Below, piece by piece: positions 1 to 7,207 of a stretch of DNA of 34,397 nucleotides. Within the stretch, counting starts at the first letter, position 1; every line of letters starts with the position of its first letter. The position numbers were made by a program, and so were the translations under genes. Below the pieces are notes generated by a model. It made no database searches, was not told where the DNA came from, and saw only the letters and a list, made by a program, of their open reading frames with translations. The DNA is from Methanobacteriota archaeon (GTDB lineage Archaea > Halobacteriota > Methanomicrobia > Methanomicrobiales > Methanomicrobiaceae): the NCBI GenBank assembly GCA_016841485.1, contig JAENZA010000003.1:60779-95175 (forward strand), in the 5' to 3' direction.

Positions 1-103
1 TGAAGAATAAATTCCATTTTATCCTTCAAAGAGTCTGAAGAATAAATTCCATTTTTCCCTTCAGAGAGTCGGATGACAGGAAAAATTCCGTCTTCAATGA
101 GTC
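1..103. repeat. Degenerate ~35-bp tandem direct repeats
   Basis: Two near-identical 35-bp units (1-35 and 36-70) are followed by a diverged 33-bp unit (71-103) and the beginning of another (104 onward). Each good unit starts with tgaagaataaattccattt and ends in gagtc, and carries a short tgaag...cttca inverted repeat. The array may continue left of the window. There is no spacer between units, so this is not a CRISPR array. Function unknown. Confidence 0.6.
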
Positions 104-149
104 TGAAGAAGAGAAAAGATAAACCATTCTTCATCCAATCATATTTTCT

Positions 150-650
150 GTGAATATCCATCAGGAGCGGGCAGCATCACAGGCTGAGGCGGCGCTCATC
201 CTTGTTGCCATTACGGTCATCCTCGCCCTGCTTTTATTTCTGGCGCTCCCCGTTCATTTCCCCGAATTGAGCTTTCCGGAGGAGCCGCCTGCCGTCTTTG
301 CCATCACAATGATCAGCAGCAGTCCACCCGACTTCGAAAGCAGAATTTACCTGAGAAATGAAGGGGACGAGGCATTTCCCAATGCTCCGCTCTGTGCTGA
401 GATCTATCTCGACGGACAGCGGCTGCCCTGTGTCATCAGGACACTTCATACCCATGATTTCATCTCGACCCACCATTACGGGGTGCAGACCCTTAAGGGG
501 CCGGGAGGGCAGGACGCTACATGGGCACCCAGGGAAATGCTCCGTATTGATCTGAGCGACGGAACCATTCACCCGGGGGATACCGTACAGGTGGAGATCC
601 TGAAAGCAGAGGACGGCTCTGTCATATCAAGGGATGAGGCCACAGCCTGA
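150..650 (+). CDS. Type IV pilin-like N-terminal domain protein
   Basis: A 166-residue protein read from a GTG codon. Residues 8-35 form a short polar N-terminus (ERAASQAEAA) running into one long hydrophobic helix (LILVAITVILALLLFLALP). This is the layout of archaeal type IV pilin-like proteins (Pfam Pilin_N type), whose short leader is cut by a prepilin peptidase just before the helix. The remaining ~130 residues are beta-rich, with an NEG...P...IYLDG pattern and a PGDTVQVEILKAEDG stretch near the C-terminus, as in the extracellular domain of these proteins. It is probably a minor pilin or a membrane-anchored surface protein. The usual basic/Gly cleavage motif is weak, so processing is uncertain. 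No clear ribosome binding site precedes the GTG, and the start may be leaderless. Confidence 0.6.
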   Translation: MNIHQERAASQAEAALILVAITVILALLLFLALPVHFPELSFPEEPPAVFAITMISSSPPDFESRIYLRNEGDEAFPNAPLCAEIYLDGQRLPCVIRTLHTHDFISTHHYGVQTLKGPGGQDATWAPREMLRIDLSDGTIHPGDTVQVEILKAEDGSVISRDEATA

Positions 651-713
651 TTCCTCAAAAAAACGGCACCGATCCATACTATCATTATTTTCAAGAGGTA
701 ATCCTGAGGCAGG

Positions 714-1082
714 ATGCAGGTAAATTTCAAACGGTACGGCCTCTACCTGGTGCGATGGCAACTCTCCACCCCCATTCTTGCAGGTGTCGGGATTGTCCTG
801 GTTTCGATGGGTCAGCTGGCCTCAGCCATCATTGCCAATCTCATCGGCGGGTTGATTTTTTTCTGGGTCGACCAGTTCATTTTCACGTCCCATACCCTCG
901 ATTCCCAGTGGGAGGTAAAGGAGAATATCACCTGTGTCGATTGTGGAAAGACGGCACGGGGATACCGGCTGGTACGGACAAAGGACTATGACCGAACAGA
1001 TGATCCTGAGCCCGAATTTAGGTGCGAAGAATGTTCGATCAAAAAGTCAGGTGAGCTGAAAGAACAGGGATTTCACCATTAA
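714..1082 (+). CDS. Small membrane protein with C-terminal zinc ribbon
   Basis: A 122-residue protein starting at ATG 714, preceded by purine-rich gaggtaatcctgaggcagg. Two hydrophobic segments (about residues 18-36 and 38-56) are followed by a hydrophilic tail with two knuckles, CVDCG and CEEC, about 30 residues apart. These could bind one zinc ion as a treble-clef or ribbon. The tail is rich in Asp, Glu and Lys and is probably cytoplasmic. No specific family was recognised. The gene lies 63 bp downstream of the pilin-like gene in the same direction and could be co-transcribed. Its role is unknown; a membrane-anchored nucleic-acid or protein-binding function is only a guess. Confidence 0.6.
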   Translation: MQVNFKRYGLYLVRWQLSTPILAGVGIVLVSMGQLASAIIANLIGGLIFFWVDQFIFTSHTLDSQWEVKENITCVDCGKTARGYRLVRTKDYDRTDDPEPEFRCEECSIKKSGELKEQGFHH

Positions 1083-1111
1083 TCCTTAATTTTTGTGCAT
1101 TTTTAGGACCT

Positions 1112-1119
1112 GATATATA
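1112..1119 (+). promoter_or_regulatory. Archaeal TATA box upstream of the glycosyltransferase gene
   Basis: The sequence gatatata lies 46 bp before the ATG at 1158. With the usual spacing of about 26 bp, transcription would start near 1142, giving a short leader that contains gatagg just before the start codon. Confidence 0.55.
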
Positions 1120-1157
1120 AAAGGTCTTATGAATGAGAATATCAAATTGATAGGATA

Positions 1158-2090
1158 ATGGCTATTGATCGTGATCAGGTCTGTGTCTTTATTCCGACCC
1201 TGAACGAGGAGCCGACCATCGGCACCCTTGTGCACGAATTCATGGAGATGGGGTATCCCCACGTCTTCGTTATGGACGGAAACAGTTCGGATAATACCCT
1301 GGAGGTTGCCCGGGCGGCGGGTGCCGAAGTCACGATCCAGGAGGGCAAAGGAAAAGGTGCGGCAATCATCGAAAGTGTCGGCCACTTCACCCGCCCCTAT
1401 ATCCTCATGCTTGACGGCGACGGGACCTATCTTCCCGAAGATGCTGACAAAATGGTTGCCCCGCTCTTTGAAGGGTATGATCATGTGATAGGGAATCGTC
1501 TTATCGCACCCGACAAGGATGCATTGTCCCGTCTCAACCTCTTCGGAAACCGCATTATAAACGAGATGTTCAGGATTGTGCACGGCCGGCATCTCGGAGA
1601 CATCCTTTCGGGGTATCGCGCCTTCACCCTCGAAGGAATCCGGGAGATGAGACTGACCGAACCCGGTTTTGTGATTGAAACCGAGATGGCCGTCGAGTCG
1701 CTGCGCAATGAACAAAAAATCGATATCGTTCAGGTGAGCTATGTCAGCCGCCCGGGGACAGCCACGAAACTTCGTCCCTTCCATGACGGAGGTAAGATCA
1801 TCGCAGCCCTGTACCGGCTCGCCCGGAGAAATAACCCCCTCTTCTATTTCGGCCTTATCGGGGGATTAATAACCTTTTTCGGCCTTATTACAGGCATTTA
1901 TGTGGTCTGGGAGTGGCTCAACGGGATTGAGCATATCCCGCTGACGATTCTGACGGCCCTTCTTATCATGGGCGGCATTCAGGTCTTCATGTTCGGCATA
2001 CTGAGTGACATCATCTATGCAAACCAGCAGGAACTGAGAAACGAAATCCAGAACCTGCAGCATGATATATCTCAGAACGAACGCCGGTAA
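1158..2090 (+). CDS. Family 2 glycosyltransferase, AglJ/dolichyl-phosphate glycosyltransferase-like
   Basis: A 310-residue membrane glycosyltransferase. Residues 8-210 are a GT-A domain: VFIPTLNEEPTIG at the N-terminus, VMDGNSSDNT for nucleotide binding, and the metal-binding DGDGTY near residue 90. Downstream come a GNR motif and SGYRAF, typical of polyprenyl-phosphate sugar transferases. Two transmembrane helices (about 232-253 and 262-285) anchor the C-terminus, and the last ~20 residues are charged. The architecture and length match the archaeal AglJ-type family, which loads the first sugar onto dolichyl phosphate for N-glycosylation of S-layer proteins and archaellins. A neighbouring pilin-like gene fits a cell-surface role, but sugar and acceptor cannot be read from sequence. 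The 3' end overlaps the convergent aldolase gene by 19 bp. Confidence 0.7.
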   Translation: MAIDRDQVCVFIPTLNEEPTIGTLVHEFMEMGYPHVFVMDGNSSDNTLEVARAAGAEVTIQEGKGKGAAIIESVGHFTRPYILMLDGDGTYLPEDADKMVAPLFEGYDHVIGNRLIAPDKDALSRLNLFGNRIINEMFRIVHGRHLGDILSGYRAFTLEGIREMRLTEPGFVIETEMAVESLRNEQKIDIVQVSYVSRPGTATKLRPFHDGGKIIAALYRLARRNNPLFYFGLIGGLITFFGLITGIYVVWEWLNGIEHIPLTILTALLIMGGIQVFMFGILSDIIYANQQELRNEIQNLQHDISQNERR

Positions 2091-2602
2091 TACAATACCT
2101 TCGCGGCATGCTCGGTGATGGCCGTCAGAAGATAGGCCTTCTCCAGCGACTGAGCACACGCAAACGTCCCGTGTCCCCGTGCGATGACCACAGGTGAAAT
2201 TCCTGATTTTTCCCCGACGCTCTCTGCAAGCGCTTCTGTACCGGGTTCGCCGTCCGCAATGGGAATGGACGGCAGAAACATTTTACCTTCACTATCGATA
2301 GGGACGATTGCATCGCCGCCAAATGATGCCGCGACAGCAAAGGGCGGATGTGCATGGACAATTGCCGTACCATCGGTCATTTCATAGATCTTCTGGTGAA
2401 CACGGTATTCGCTCGATGCTCCCGTCCCGACCCCTTTTGTCCGGGAGACATAGACAAGCTCCCCGGGGTTGTCCAGAAACGAACCGCTTGCGGTGATGTA
2501 AAAGCCGTCCTTAGACCTTACACTCATATTCCCAAAGTTTCCGCTCAGGAGGCCTTCCTGTATGAGCCTCTTTCCTATTCGTTCAAATTCCGGATCCTGC
2601 AT
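2072..2602 (-). CDS. Class II aldolase/adducin family protein (FucA-like)
   Basis: A 176-residue class II aldolase if read from the internal ATG at 2602 (MQDPEFERIG); an upstream ATG at 2626 would add 8 residues. The zinc-site residues of L-fuculose-1-phosphate aldolase are visible: VHAHPP (two His) and RGHGTF (third His), with the catalytic Glu in SSEYRVH. GNFGNMSVR near the N-terminus is the phosphate-binding loop of the family. In methanogens such aldolases have been linked to lactaldehyde formation for F420 synthesis, but they also include ribulose- and rhamnulose-phosphate enzymes, so the substrate is open. The gene overlaps the end of the glycosylase gene by 28 bp and is the last gene of a probable thioredoxin-glycosylase-aldolase operon. 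Confidence 0.75.
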   Translation of the reverse strand: MQDPEFERIGKRLIQEGLLSGNFGNMSVRSKDGFYITASGSFLDNPGELVYVSRTKGVGTGASSEYRVHQKIYEMTDGTAIVHAHPPFAVAASFGGDAIVPIDSEGKMFLPSIPIADGEPGTEALAESVGEKSGISPVVIARGHGTFACAQSLEKAYLLTAITEHAAKVLYYRRSF

Positions 2603-3207
2603 TCTTCGCACCTCCTGCGTGCACACATCTCCTTAGCGTATTCCACGAACCAGGCATGACACTGCCGGTGCGCATAATTTTCGGGAGGGAGAACCGACTC
2701 GAAAAGGGATTTCAGCTCTTCTCCCCGTTCATCTATCCCCGCGCATGCACAGATGCGGTGGGTGTATGCATCGATGACGAATGAAGGGCGCAAAAATCCA
2801 TAACAGAGCATACTGTCGGCCGTCTCCGGACCGACCCCCTTGATTCCAAGGAGAAATCCACGCAACATTCCGGTCTCCATCTCCTCAAGGGCATCGATCC
2901 CGCCCGCCTGCTGTACAGAGGAGGCAAAGGCCTTCAGGCGCTGCGTTTTCATCCTGAAAAATCCCGTACACCGGATTGCCTCTTCGATATCCGCATCGGG
3001 CGCCGCCACGAGTCCTTCGAGAGAACAGATATCTCTGTCCCTCAGGTGTTCAAGGGCTTTTTCCACATTCTCCCAGCGTGTCTGCTGGGTAAGGACTGCC
3101 CCAATCATCACTTCTTCGGGGCATCCGGGCCACCATGCGATTTCCCCGTACCGGCGTTCAAGGTCATCGATAATGCCCTTCGCCTTTCGTACAGATAACG
3201 ATGCCAT
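2575..3207 (-). CDS. Endonuclease III family DNA glycosylase, MagIII-like
   Basis: A 210-residue HhH-GPD base-excision repair protein read from ATG 3207; a TTG at 3240 would overlap the thioredoxin gene. The helix-hairpin-helix LLGIKGVGPETAD is followed by the conserved catalytic Asp in VIDAYTHRI. The lysine that gives EndoIII its AP-lyase activity (GRKTAN in E. coli Nth) is Glu here (GPETAD). That is the pattern of monofunctional 3-methyladenine glycosylase MagIII of Helicobacter, which has a similar GVGKESAD. The C-terminal iron-sulphur loop is incomplete: CARRRCEEC is present, but the spacing is short and the last cysteine is missing. The likely role is removal of alkylated bases without strand cleavage. 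It lies 16 bp downstream of the thioredoxin gene. Confidence 0.75.
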   Translation of the reverse strand: MASLSVRKAKGIIDDLERRYGEIAWWPGCPEEVMIGAVLTQQTRWENVEKALEHLRDRDICSLEGLVAAPDADIEEAIRCTGFFRMKTQRLKAFASSVQQAGGIDALEEMETGMLRGFLLGIKGVGPETADSMLCYGFLRPSFVIDAYTHRICACAGIDERGEELKSLFESVLPPENYAHRQCHAWFVEYAKEMCARRRCEECRIRNLNE

Positions 3208-3223
3208 GTCGGCCAAAATGAAA

Positions 3224-3493
3224 TTATTGTAAGGGTTCAAGGATTTTTTTCAATGTCTCAGCCGGGGTAACACCTTCAAGGCGCTCCTTGACTTCACCAT
3301 CTTTTTCGATAACAAGGGTCGGAACAACCTGGATTCCGTACTTGCGGGCAAGATCCATGTTCTGATCGACATCAATTTTCTTAATCTCGACGGCGTCTCC
3401 GATCATTTCCTTCAACTTTTCAAGTTCGGGCGTCTGCAACTTGCACGGACCGCACCAGACAGCGTAAAAATCCATCAGCACTGGTTTTGCCAT
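3224..3493 (-). CDS. Thioredoxin
   Basis: An 89-residue thioredoxin-fold protein with the classic active site WCGPC at residues 13-17, the cis-Pro in VVPTLVIEKDGE and a short C-terminal helix. It is about 15-20 residues shorter than bacterial thioredoxins, as is common for methanogen thioredoxins and glutaredoxin-like proteins. It should act as a cytoplasmic dithiol-disulphide carrier. The ATG is preceded by ggtgaggaaacc, a good ribosome binding site. It heads a leftward operon with the DNA glycosylase and aldolase genes. A TATA-like acttatacc about 35 bp upstream fits its own promoter. Confidence 0.9.
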   Translation of the reverse strand: MAKPVLMDFYAVWCGPCKLQTPELEKLKEMIGDAVEIKKIDVDQNMDLARKYGIQVVPTLVIEKDGEVKERLEGVTPAETLKKILEPLQ

Positions 3494-3523
3494 GAGGTTT
3501 CCTCACCACTTGTTCGGCGAAAA

Positions 3524-3532
3524 GAGGTATAA
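3524..3532 (-). promoter_or_regulatory. TATA-like element for the thioredoxin operon
   Basis: On the minus strand the sequence reads ...aaaatacttatacctc, centred roughly 35 bp before the thioredoxin ATG at 3493. This would give a leader of about 10 nt containing the ggtgagg ribosome binding site. Confidence 0.4.
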
Positions 3533-3562
3533 GTATTTTGGATAGGGGATTGCCCTATGTTC

Positions 3563-5077
3563 TCAGGATTTTTCTTTCGGGTTGCGGGAAAGAATTGCCA
3601 TGATAATCTTTCCGTAGGCAGGACGCGTCACCAGAACACCGATGAGCACACCGAGGATGGTGATGATGGCAAATCCTTTCAGGTTTGCAAGGTCCATGAG
3701 AGCGAGCGGAAGCATCGCAATGATCGTCGTCAGTGCCGAGACCATGATAATCCCGAGGGCCCGATCAAACCGCTTCAGGTAGAGCGTCTGGGACGGTACT
3801 CTCCCTTCATGAAGAACCTCGTCGGTGATGATGACCAGCTGGTCGATACCGGTGCCCAGTACCGCTATCAGACCGGCGATACTTGCAAGGTCCAGCTGCT
3901 GGAGATAGACCGCAATGCCGAGAAGAATGATGATCTCAGCAATATTCGTCCCAATCATCGGTAGAACAATGGCAGGTTCGCGGTACCAGAAGAAGATCAG
4001 GGCCGCAACACCCGCAAGGGCAAAGATTGCGGCAATGACGCACATAACCTTGAAATGGTCACCCAGCGTAGCCGGGACCGTACCGGACCCTGCAATGGTT
4101 ACATCGACCGGGAGGGCCCCTGCCCTGAGGTGAATCTCAAGCGTCTTTGCCTCTTCCAGGCCTTCGTCGCCTGCACCGGTGGTGGCGCGAAGCTCACGTA
4201 CCGGTGTTGCCAGCAACTGGGCAGCAAGCTCCGGATTCAGGCTGGCACTATAGACGACTTCATCGTCCAGCAGCATCATGATCGGGTGAGCCTCAGGATT
4301 CGATGTTGCCCCATAGGTGATGGCTGCTGAACGGAACGCTGCCGCTCCCTCCTCGTTGAGGGTGAACCCGACACCCCAGATGTCGCTTCCTACGGGGTAC
4401 CGTGACGGCGGCGAGACACTGGTGATGGTATCTCCATATAGTACATGCTCGGTCTCATTTCCGGTTGTCTGGATCCGGATCTCGAATTTACCCTGGGATC
4501 CGACGATCTCTTGTGCTGTGGTGATGTCAACACCGGCCAGTTCAAGCCGGATATACTGTGTGACACCGTTGAGTCCGGTCAGGGTATTGATACGGGCATC
4601 CTTGGTTCCGATCCCATTGACCTTCTCTTCCAGTATCAGCTTGACCTGGTCAGCAGTCTCTTCGGAGACCCCCTCTTCATAGGTTACGATCGTCGCACCG
4701 AACCCTTCGAATACAGAGTCGAGTTCCTCCCGGCTGAACGGTTTTCGTATTTCCAGCCGGTCCTCTTCTATGAGATAAACCTCTGCGTCAAGGGCACTGC
4801 GAAGGTTCGCGACCAGGGCATTGGGATCTCCGTCCGTCTCAAACCGTATGACCTCTGACTGGAACGAGAGCTGTATCCAGGAGCCACCTTCGAGGTCCAG
4901 GCCGAGCTGGAGATTGCCCGTCGGGCCATTCTGTGCACCTGGAGGTATGACATAGATACTGACCAGTGAGAAGAGCACCAGGCCTACCATCAGGAGAACC
5001 CGCCAGTCCTTCAGGGTCCGGGTAAGGGTGGCCTCCTCGTCTCTCGGGCGGCCCTGCACCTTTTCTTTTCGTTTCAT
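3563..5077 (-). CDS. secD: Protein-export membrane protein SecD
   Basis: A 504-residue protein read from ATG 5077, which shares an ATGA overlap with the secF stop and follows gggggggagaagaa, a strong ribosome binding site. One N-terminal transmembrane helix (about 28-46) is followed by the D1 motif LGLDLEGGSWIQL, a large external domain of about 270 residues, and five C-terminal helices starting near residue 345. The last part includes GTGIDQLVIITDEVLHEG, the conserved helix-4 motif involved in proton-driven cycling. SecD with SecF assists late translocation through the SecYE channel, probably by pulling the preprotein using the ion gradient. No SecYE or YajC genes are in the window. Confidence 0.93.
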   Translation of the reverse strand: MKRKEKVQGRPRDEEATLTRTLKDWRVLLMVGLVLFSLVSIYVIPPGAQNGPTGNLQLGLDLEGGSWIQLSFQSEVIRFETDGDPNALVANLRSALDAEVYLIEEDRLEIRKPFSREELDSVFEGFGATIVTYEEGVSEETADQVKLILEEKVNGIGTKDARINTLTGLNGVTQYIRLELAGVDITTAQEIVGSQGKFEIRIQTTGNETEHVLYGDTITSVSPPSRYPVGSDIWGVGFTLNEEGAAAFRSAAITYGATSNPEAHPIMMLLDDEVVYSASLNPELAAQLLATPVRELRATTGAGDEGLEEAKTLEIHLRAGALPVDVTIAGSGTVPATLGDHFKVMCVIAAIFALAGVAALIFFWYREPAIVLPMIGTNIAEIIILLGIAVYLQQLDLASIAGLIAVLGTGIDQLVIITDEVLHEGRVPSQTLYLKRFDRALGIIMVSALTTIIAMLPLALMDLANLKGFAIITILGVLIGVLVTRPAYGKIIMAILSRNPKEKS

Positions 5078-5928
5078 TTCTTCTCCCCCCCGACATACCA
5101 TTTCAGGATGCCGGCATTCAGGAGCCAGGTATTCATCAGGTCGATAGCAAGACCTATCAGAAGGACGACGGAGATGTCACGAATGATCTCGATCTGACCG
5201 ATCCACGATACGACAAACATCATGAATACGGCGGCAAGGGTCGTGGAGGTCATCGTTATCCCCGTCCTGAAAGCGCCCTGCATCTTTTCATCAAAGCGCC
5301 CCTTTCGTTTCAGCACCTTGGAGGTCATCAGGATATCACTGTCAACAGAGTAACCAATGAGCATGAGAAGGGCGGCTGTCGTTCCCAGCGACAGGGTGAT
5401 ACCCCCGACATCCATGACTGCTGCTGTAATGGCAATATCCGAGAGGGCAGAGAGCACCACCGCTACTGAGGGTACAAAGGATTTAAAGACAACAAATACC
5501 ACCACTGCCATACCGGCAAATGAGAACAGAAGTGCCCACATAGCCTGCGTCTGAAGGGTTTTTCCGAATGTCTCCCCAATCTGGTCTATTTTGGCTCCCG
5601 GGTACCGCTCATCGATCAGGGTGGAGAGTTTGAGGAACCGGTCATCAGGCATGTTTTCGAAGACCAGGTAATATCCTCCGCTCACCCCCTCTCCGATACT
5701 TTTGAGAGGATAGTCCGCAAAATATGCCTGGATGTCTCCGGGGGAATCGCCGGTCGTCTGTATGGTAACCGCCACGCCTCCCGCAAAGTCAATCCCGGGC
5801 TCGACCGGCATGCCGGTCGTGATGCTGTTAAAGCCCAGAAAGAGAAGAGAGACAATCAACAGCGCCAATGGCAAAGCAACCATCTGCTTCGCCGGGTACC
5901 GGTTGATGTCGTACTTCATAAATTTCAT
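5074..5928 (-). CDS. secF: Protein-export membrane protein SecF
   Basis: A 284-residue protein from ATG 5928. In-frame ATGs at 5952, 5934 and 5919 are alternatives, and none has a clear ribosome binding site. One N-terminal helix (about residues 19-38) precedes the D1-like motif PGIDFAGGVAVTIQT and a short external domain of about 80 residues. Five C-terminal helices follow, including the conserved GYSVDSDILMTSKVLK segment and the TSTTLAAVFMMF helix. It forms the SecDF complex with the protein encoded downstream. The order secF then secD is the reverse of the usual bacterial order, and the four-base stop-start overlap implies translational coupling. Confidence 0.93.
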   Translation of the reverse strand: MKFMKYDINRYPAKQMVALPLALLIVSLLFLGFNSITTGMPVEPGIDFAGGVAVTIQTTGDSPGDIQAYFADYPLKSIGEGVSGGYYLVFENMPDDRFLKLSTLIDERYPGAKIDQIGETFGKTLQTQAMWALLFSFAGMAVVVFVVFKSFVPSVAVVLSALSDIAITAAVMDVGGITLSLGTTAALLMLIGYSVDSDILMTSKVLKRKGRFDEKMQGAFRTGITMTSTTLAAVFMMFVVSWIGQIEIIRDISVVLLIGLAIDLMNTWLLNAGILKWYVGGEKK

Positions 5929-6107
5929 GCGCATATATATTCGCGACAGCATCGATTAAAAGTTGGTGTCTGGACGTGACGGAGAGAGGAAAATAACTGG
6001 TGAATCGGAGAGGGATGTACCGATAATATCCTTGATTCATCGCCTCCGCGGATTCCTTTTGCGAAATATATGACCGAAATGACAAATCGTGTTAAAATTA
6101 GAAATCG

Positions 6108-6115
6108 TTAAATAC
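6108..6115 (+). promoter_or_regulatory. TATA box for a leaderless transcript
   Basis: The sequence ttaaatac starts 29 bp before the ATG at 6137. Transcription would therefore begin at or within a base or two of the start codon. No ribosome binding site is present, which agrees with leaderless translation. Confidence 0.5.
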
Positions 6116-6136
6116 AATTCAGATAAATGAGCGTGT

Positions 6137-6451
6137 ATGAGATCAGCGGCCGATCTGAAAAAGGAGATAGAAAGCCGTCTTAAAGCATATCTCAAGCGGG
6201 ATAAAACCGGCATCCGCCATGAGTTGCTCACGATCTTTGTCAATACAAAGTCGCTTAGCATCGCACGGACTCACGAGTTACTGGCTGCCAAATTCAGCGT
6301 GAGTATTCAGTCGGTGGCATCGATGGTGGGTACCATTGCCTCCAAAATCGGCATTCTCCGCATTAAAAAGGACAAAGATAATGCGACGGCCATCTATGAA
6401 CTGAAGGATCAGTACGCCGACCTTGTCCGTAGAATGGTCGGTGCCGTCTGA
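6137..6451 (+). CDS. DUF2551-like small archaeal protein
   Basis: A 104-residue, highly charged helical protein resembling the methanogen family DUF2551. Residues 1-25 carry EIESRLKAYLKRDKTGIRHE, and the middle (residues 35-75) has helix-turn-helix character: THELLAAKFSVSIQSVASMV followed by GILRIKKDKDN. The layout suggests a winged-helix fold that may bind DNA or RNA, but no function is established. It stands alone behind its own promoter, divergent from secF. Family assignment is from memory of the pattern and is moderately sure; regulatory function is inference. Confidence 0.65.
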   Translation: MRSAADLKKEIESRLKAYLKRDKTGIRHELLTIFVNTKSLSIARTHELLAAKFSVSIQSVASMVGTIASKIGILRIKKDKDNATAIYELKDQYADLVRRMVGAV

Positions 6452-6470
6452 AGACCCCTAACATAACCTA

Positions 6471-6478
6471 TTTTTATT
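6471..6478 (+). promoter_or_regulatory. TATA box for a leaderless transcript
   Basis: The sequence tttttatt starts 31 bp before the ATG at 6502, in the 50-bp gap after the DUF2551-like gene. The predicted start site falls at about 6500, so the mRNA would be leaderless or nearly so. Confidence 0.45.
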
Positions 6479-6501
6479 CATATCATCAACAATTCTACAG
6501 A

Positions 6502-6771
6502 ATGTTCACCGATAATGACAACACCACCACGGGGCACGAGATAGTTGTCTCCGAAGAGGTTGAATCATATGTCAGGGAACGGAATACGGATTTCCGTGTC
6601 TGTACATCATGCGGCGGACCGATTCTTCTTTCCACAACGGTAAAACCTCCCAAATCCTCTGACTATGAAATATATATAGGGGAGAACATCATCTATGTCT
6701 CCATGTACCAGGCGCGATATCTGGACAGGATCGATATGGATATGGTGCCGATGTACTGCAACTACATGTAA
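6502..6771 (+). CDS. Small conserved-type hypothetical protein with one CxxC knuckle
   Basis: An 89-residue protein with an acidic N-terminus, one zinc-knuckle-like motif CTSCGGPILLST at about residues 34-45, and a C-terminal half rich in Tyr, Met and Asp that ends in MVPMYCNYM. The only other cysteine is near the C-terminus, so a complete four-cysteine zinc site would need a partner or dimer. No family was recognised. The gene precedes archease by 21 bp and may be co-transcribed with the archease-RtcB genes, although it has its own TATA box. Function unknown. Confidence 0.6.
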   Translation: MFTDNDNTTTGHEIVVSEEVESYVRERNTDFRVCTSCGGPILLSTTVKPPKSSDYEIYIGENIIYVSMYQARYLDRIDMDMVPMYCNYM

Positions 6772-6792
6772 CCGGAACAGAAGGTATTACCG

Positions 6793-7200
6793 GTGCCATT
6801 TATAGAACGCGATCATACTGCCGACATTCTGATGCATGTCTGGGGAGAAACAACCGAAGAGCTGTTCAGTGAAGCGGCCGGCGCCCTGTTCTCCATCATG
6901 TTCCCTTCGTGCAGACCGGGTAATGCCCACCAGGCCTTTACCCTCTCAGCAGATTCATATGAGGCACTCCTTGGCAAGTTTCTCTCTGAGATTATCTATT
7001 ATGCAGAGGTGGAGTGCGAAGGATACACATCAGCGGATGTCAGAATCAACGGGTTCACCCTGGAGGCCAGGTTGTCCGGCGAACCGTACGACCCCGCACG
7101 CCATGCCGGGGGAACAGAGGTGAAAGGCATATCGCGCTCAGGAATGAAAATTGAAAAGACAATGCGAGGATATGAGACTGATATCCTCTTTGATGTGTGA
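6793..7200 (+). CDS. Archease, RtcB activator
   Basis: A 135-residue archease read from GTG 6793. The family signature is clear: the N-terminal DHTADI, ELFSEAAGALFSIMF, the central LLGKFLSEIIYYAEVE, and the C-terminal KGISRSGMKIEK...YETDILFDV with its conserved acidic residues. Archease stimulates guanylylation and multiple turnover of the tRNA ligase RtcB through metal-binding acidic residues. It is followed at 7 bp by rtcB, a recurring archaeal pair. The start is supported by gaaggtatta upstream. Confidence 0.93.
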   Translation: MPFIERDHTADILMHVWGETTEELFSEAAGALFSIMFPSCRPGNAHQAFTLSADSYEALLGKFLSEIIYYAEVECEGYTSADVRINGFTLEARLSGEPYDPARHAGGTEVKGISRSGMKIEKTMRGYETDILFDV

Positions 7201-7207
7201 GGAAAGG

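Noticed and set aside
1086-1784. Minus-strand frame of 232 codons opposite the glycosyltransferase gene
   Set aside because: Its translation lacks any motif and the plus-strand GT-A motifs are clear.
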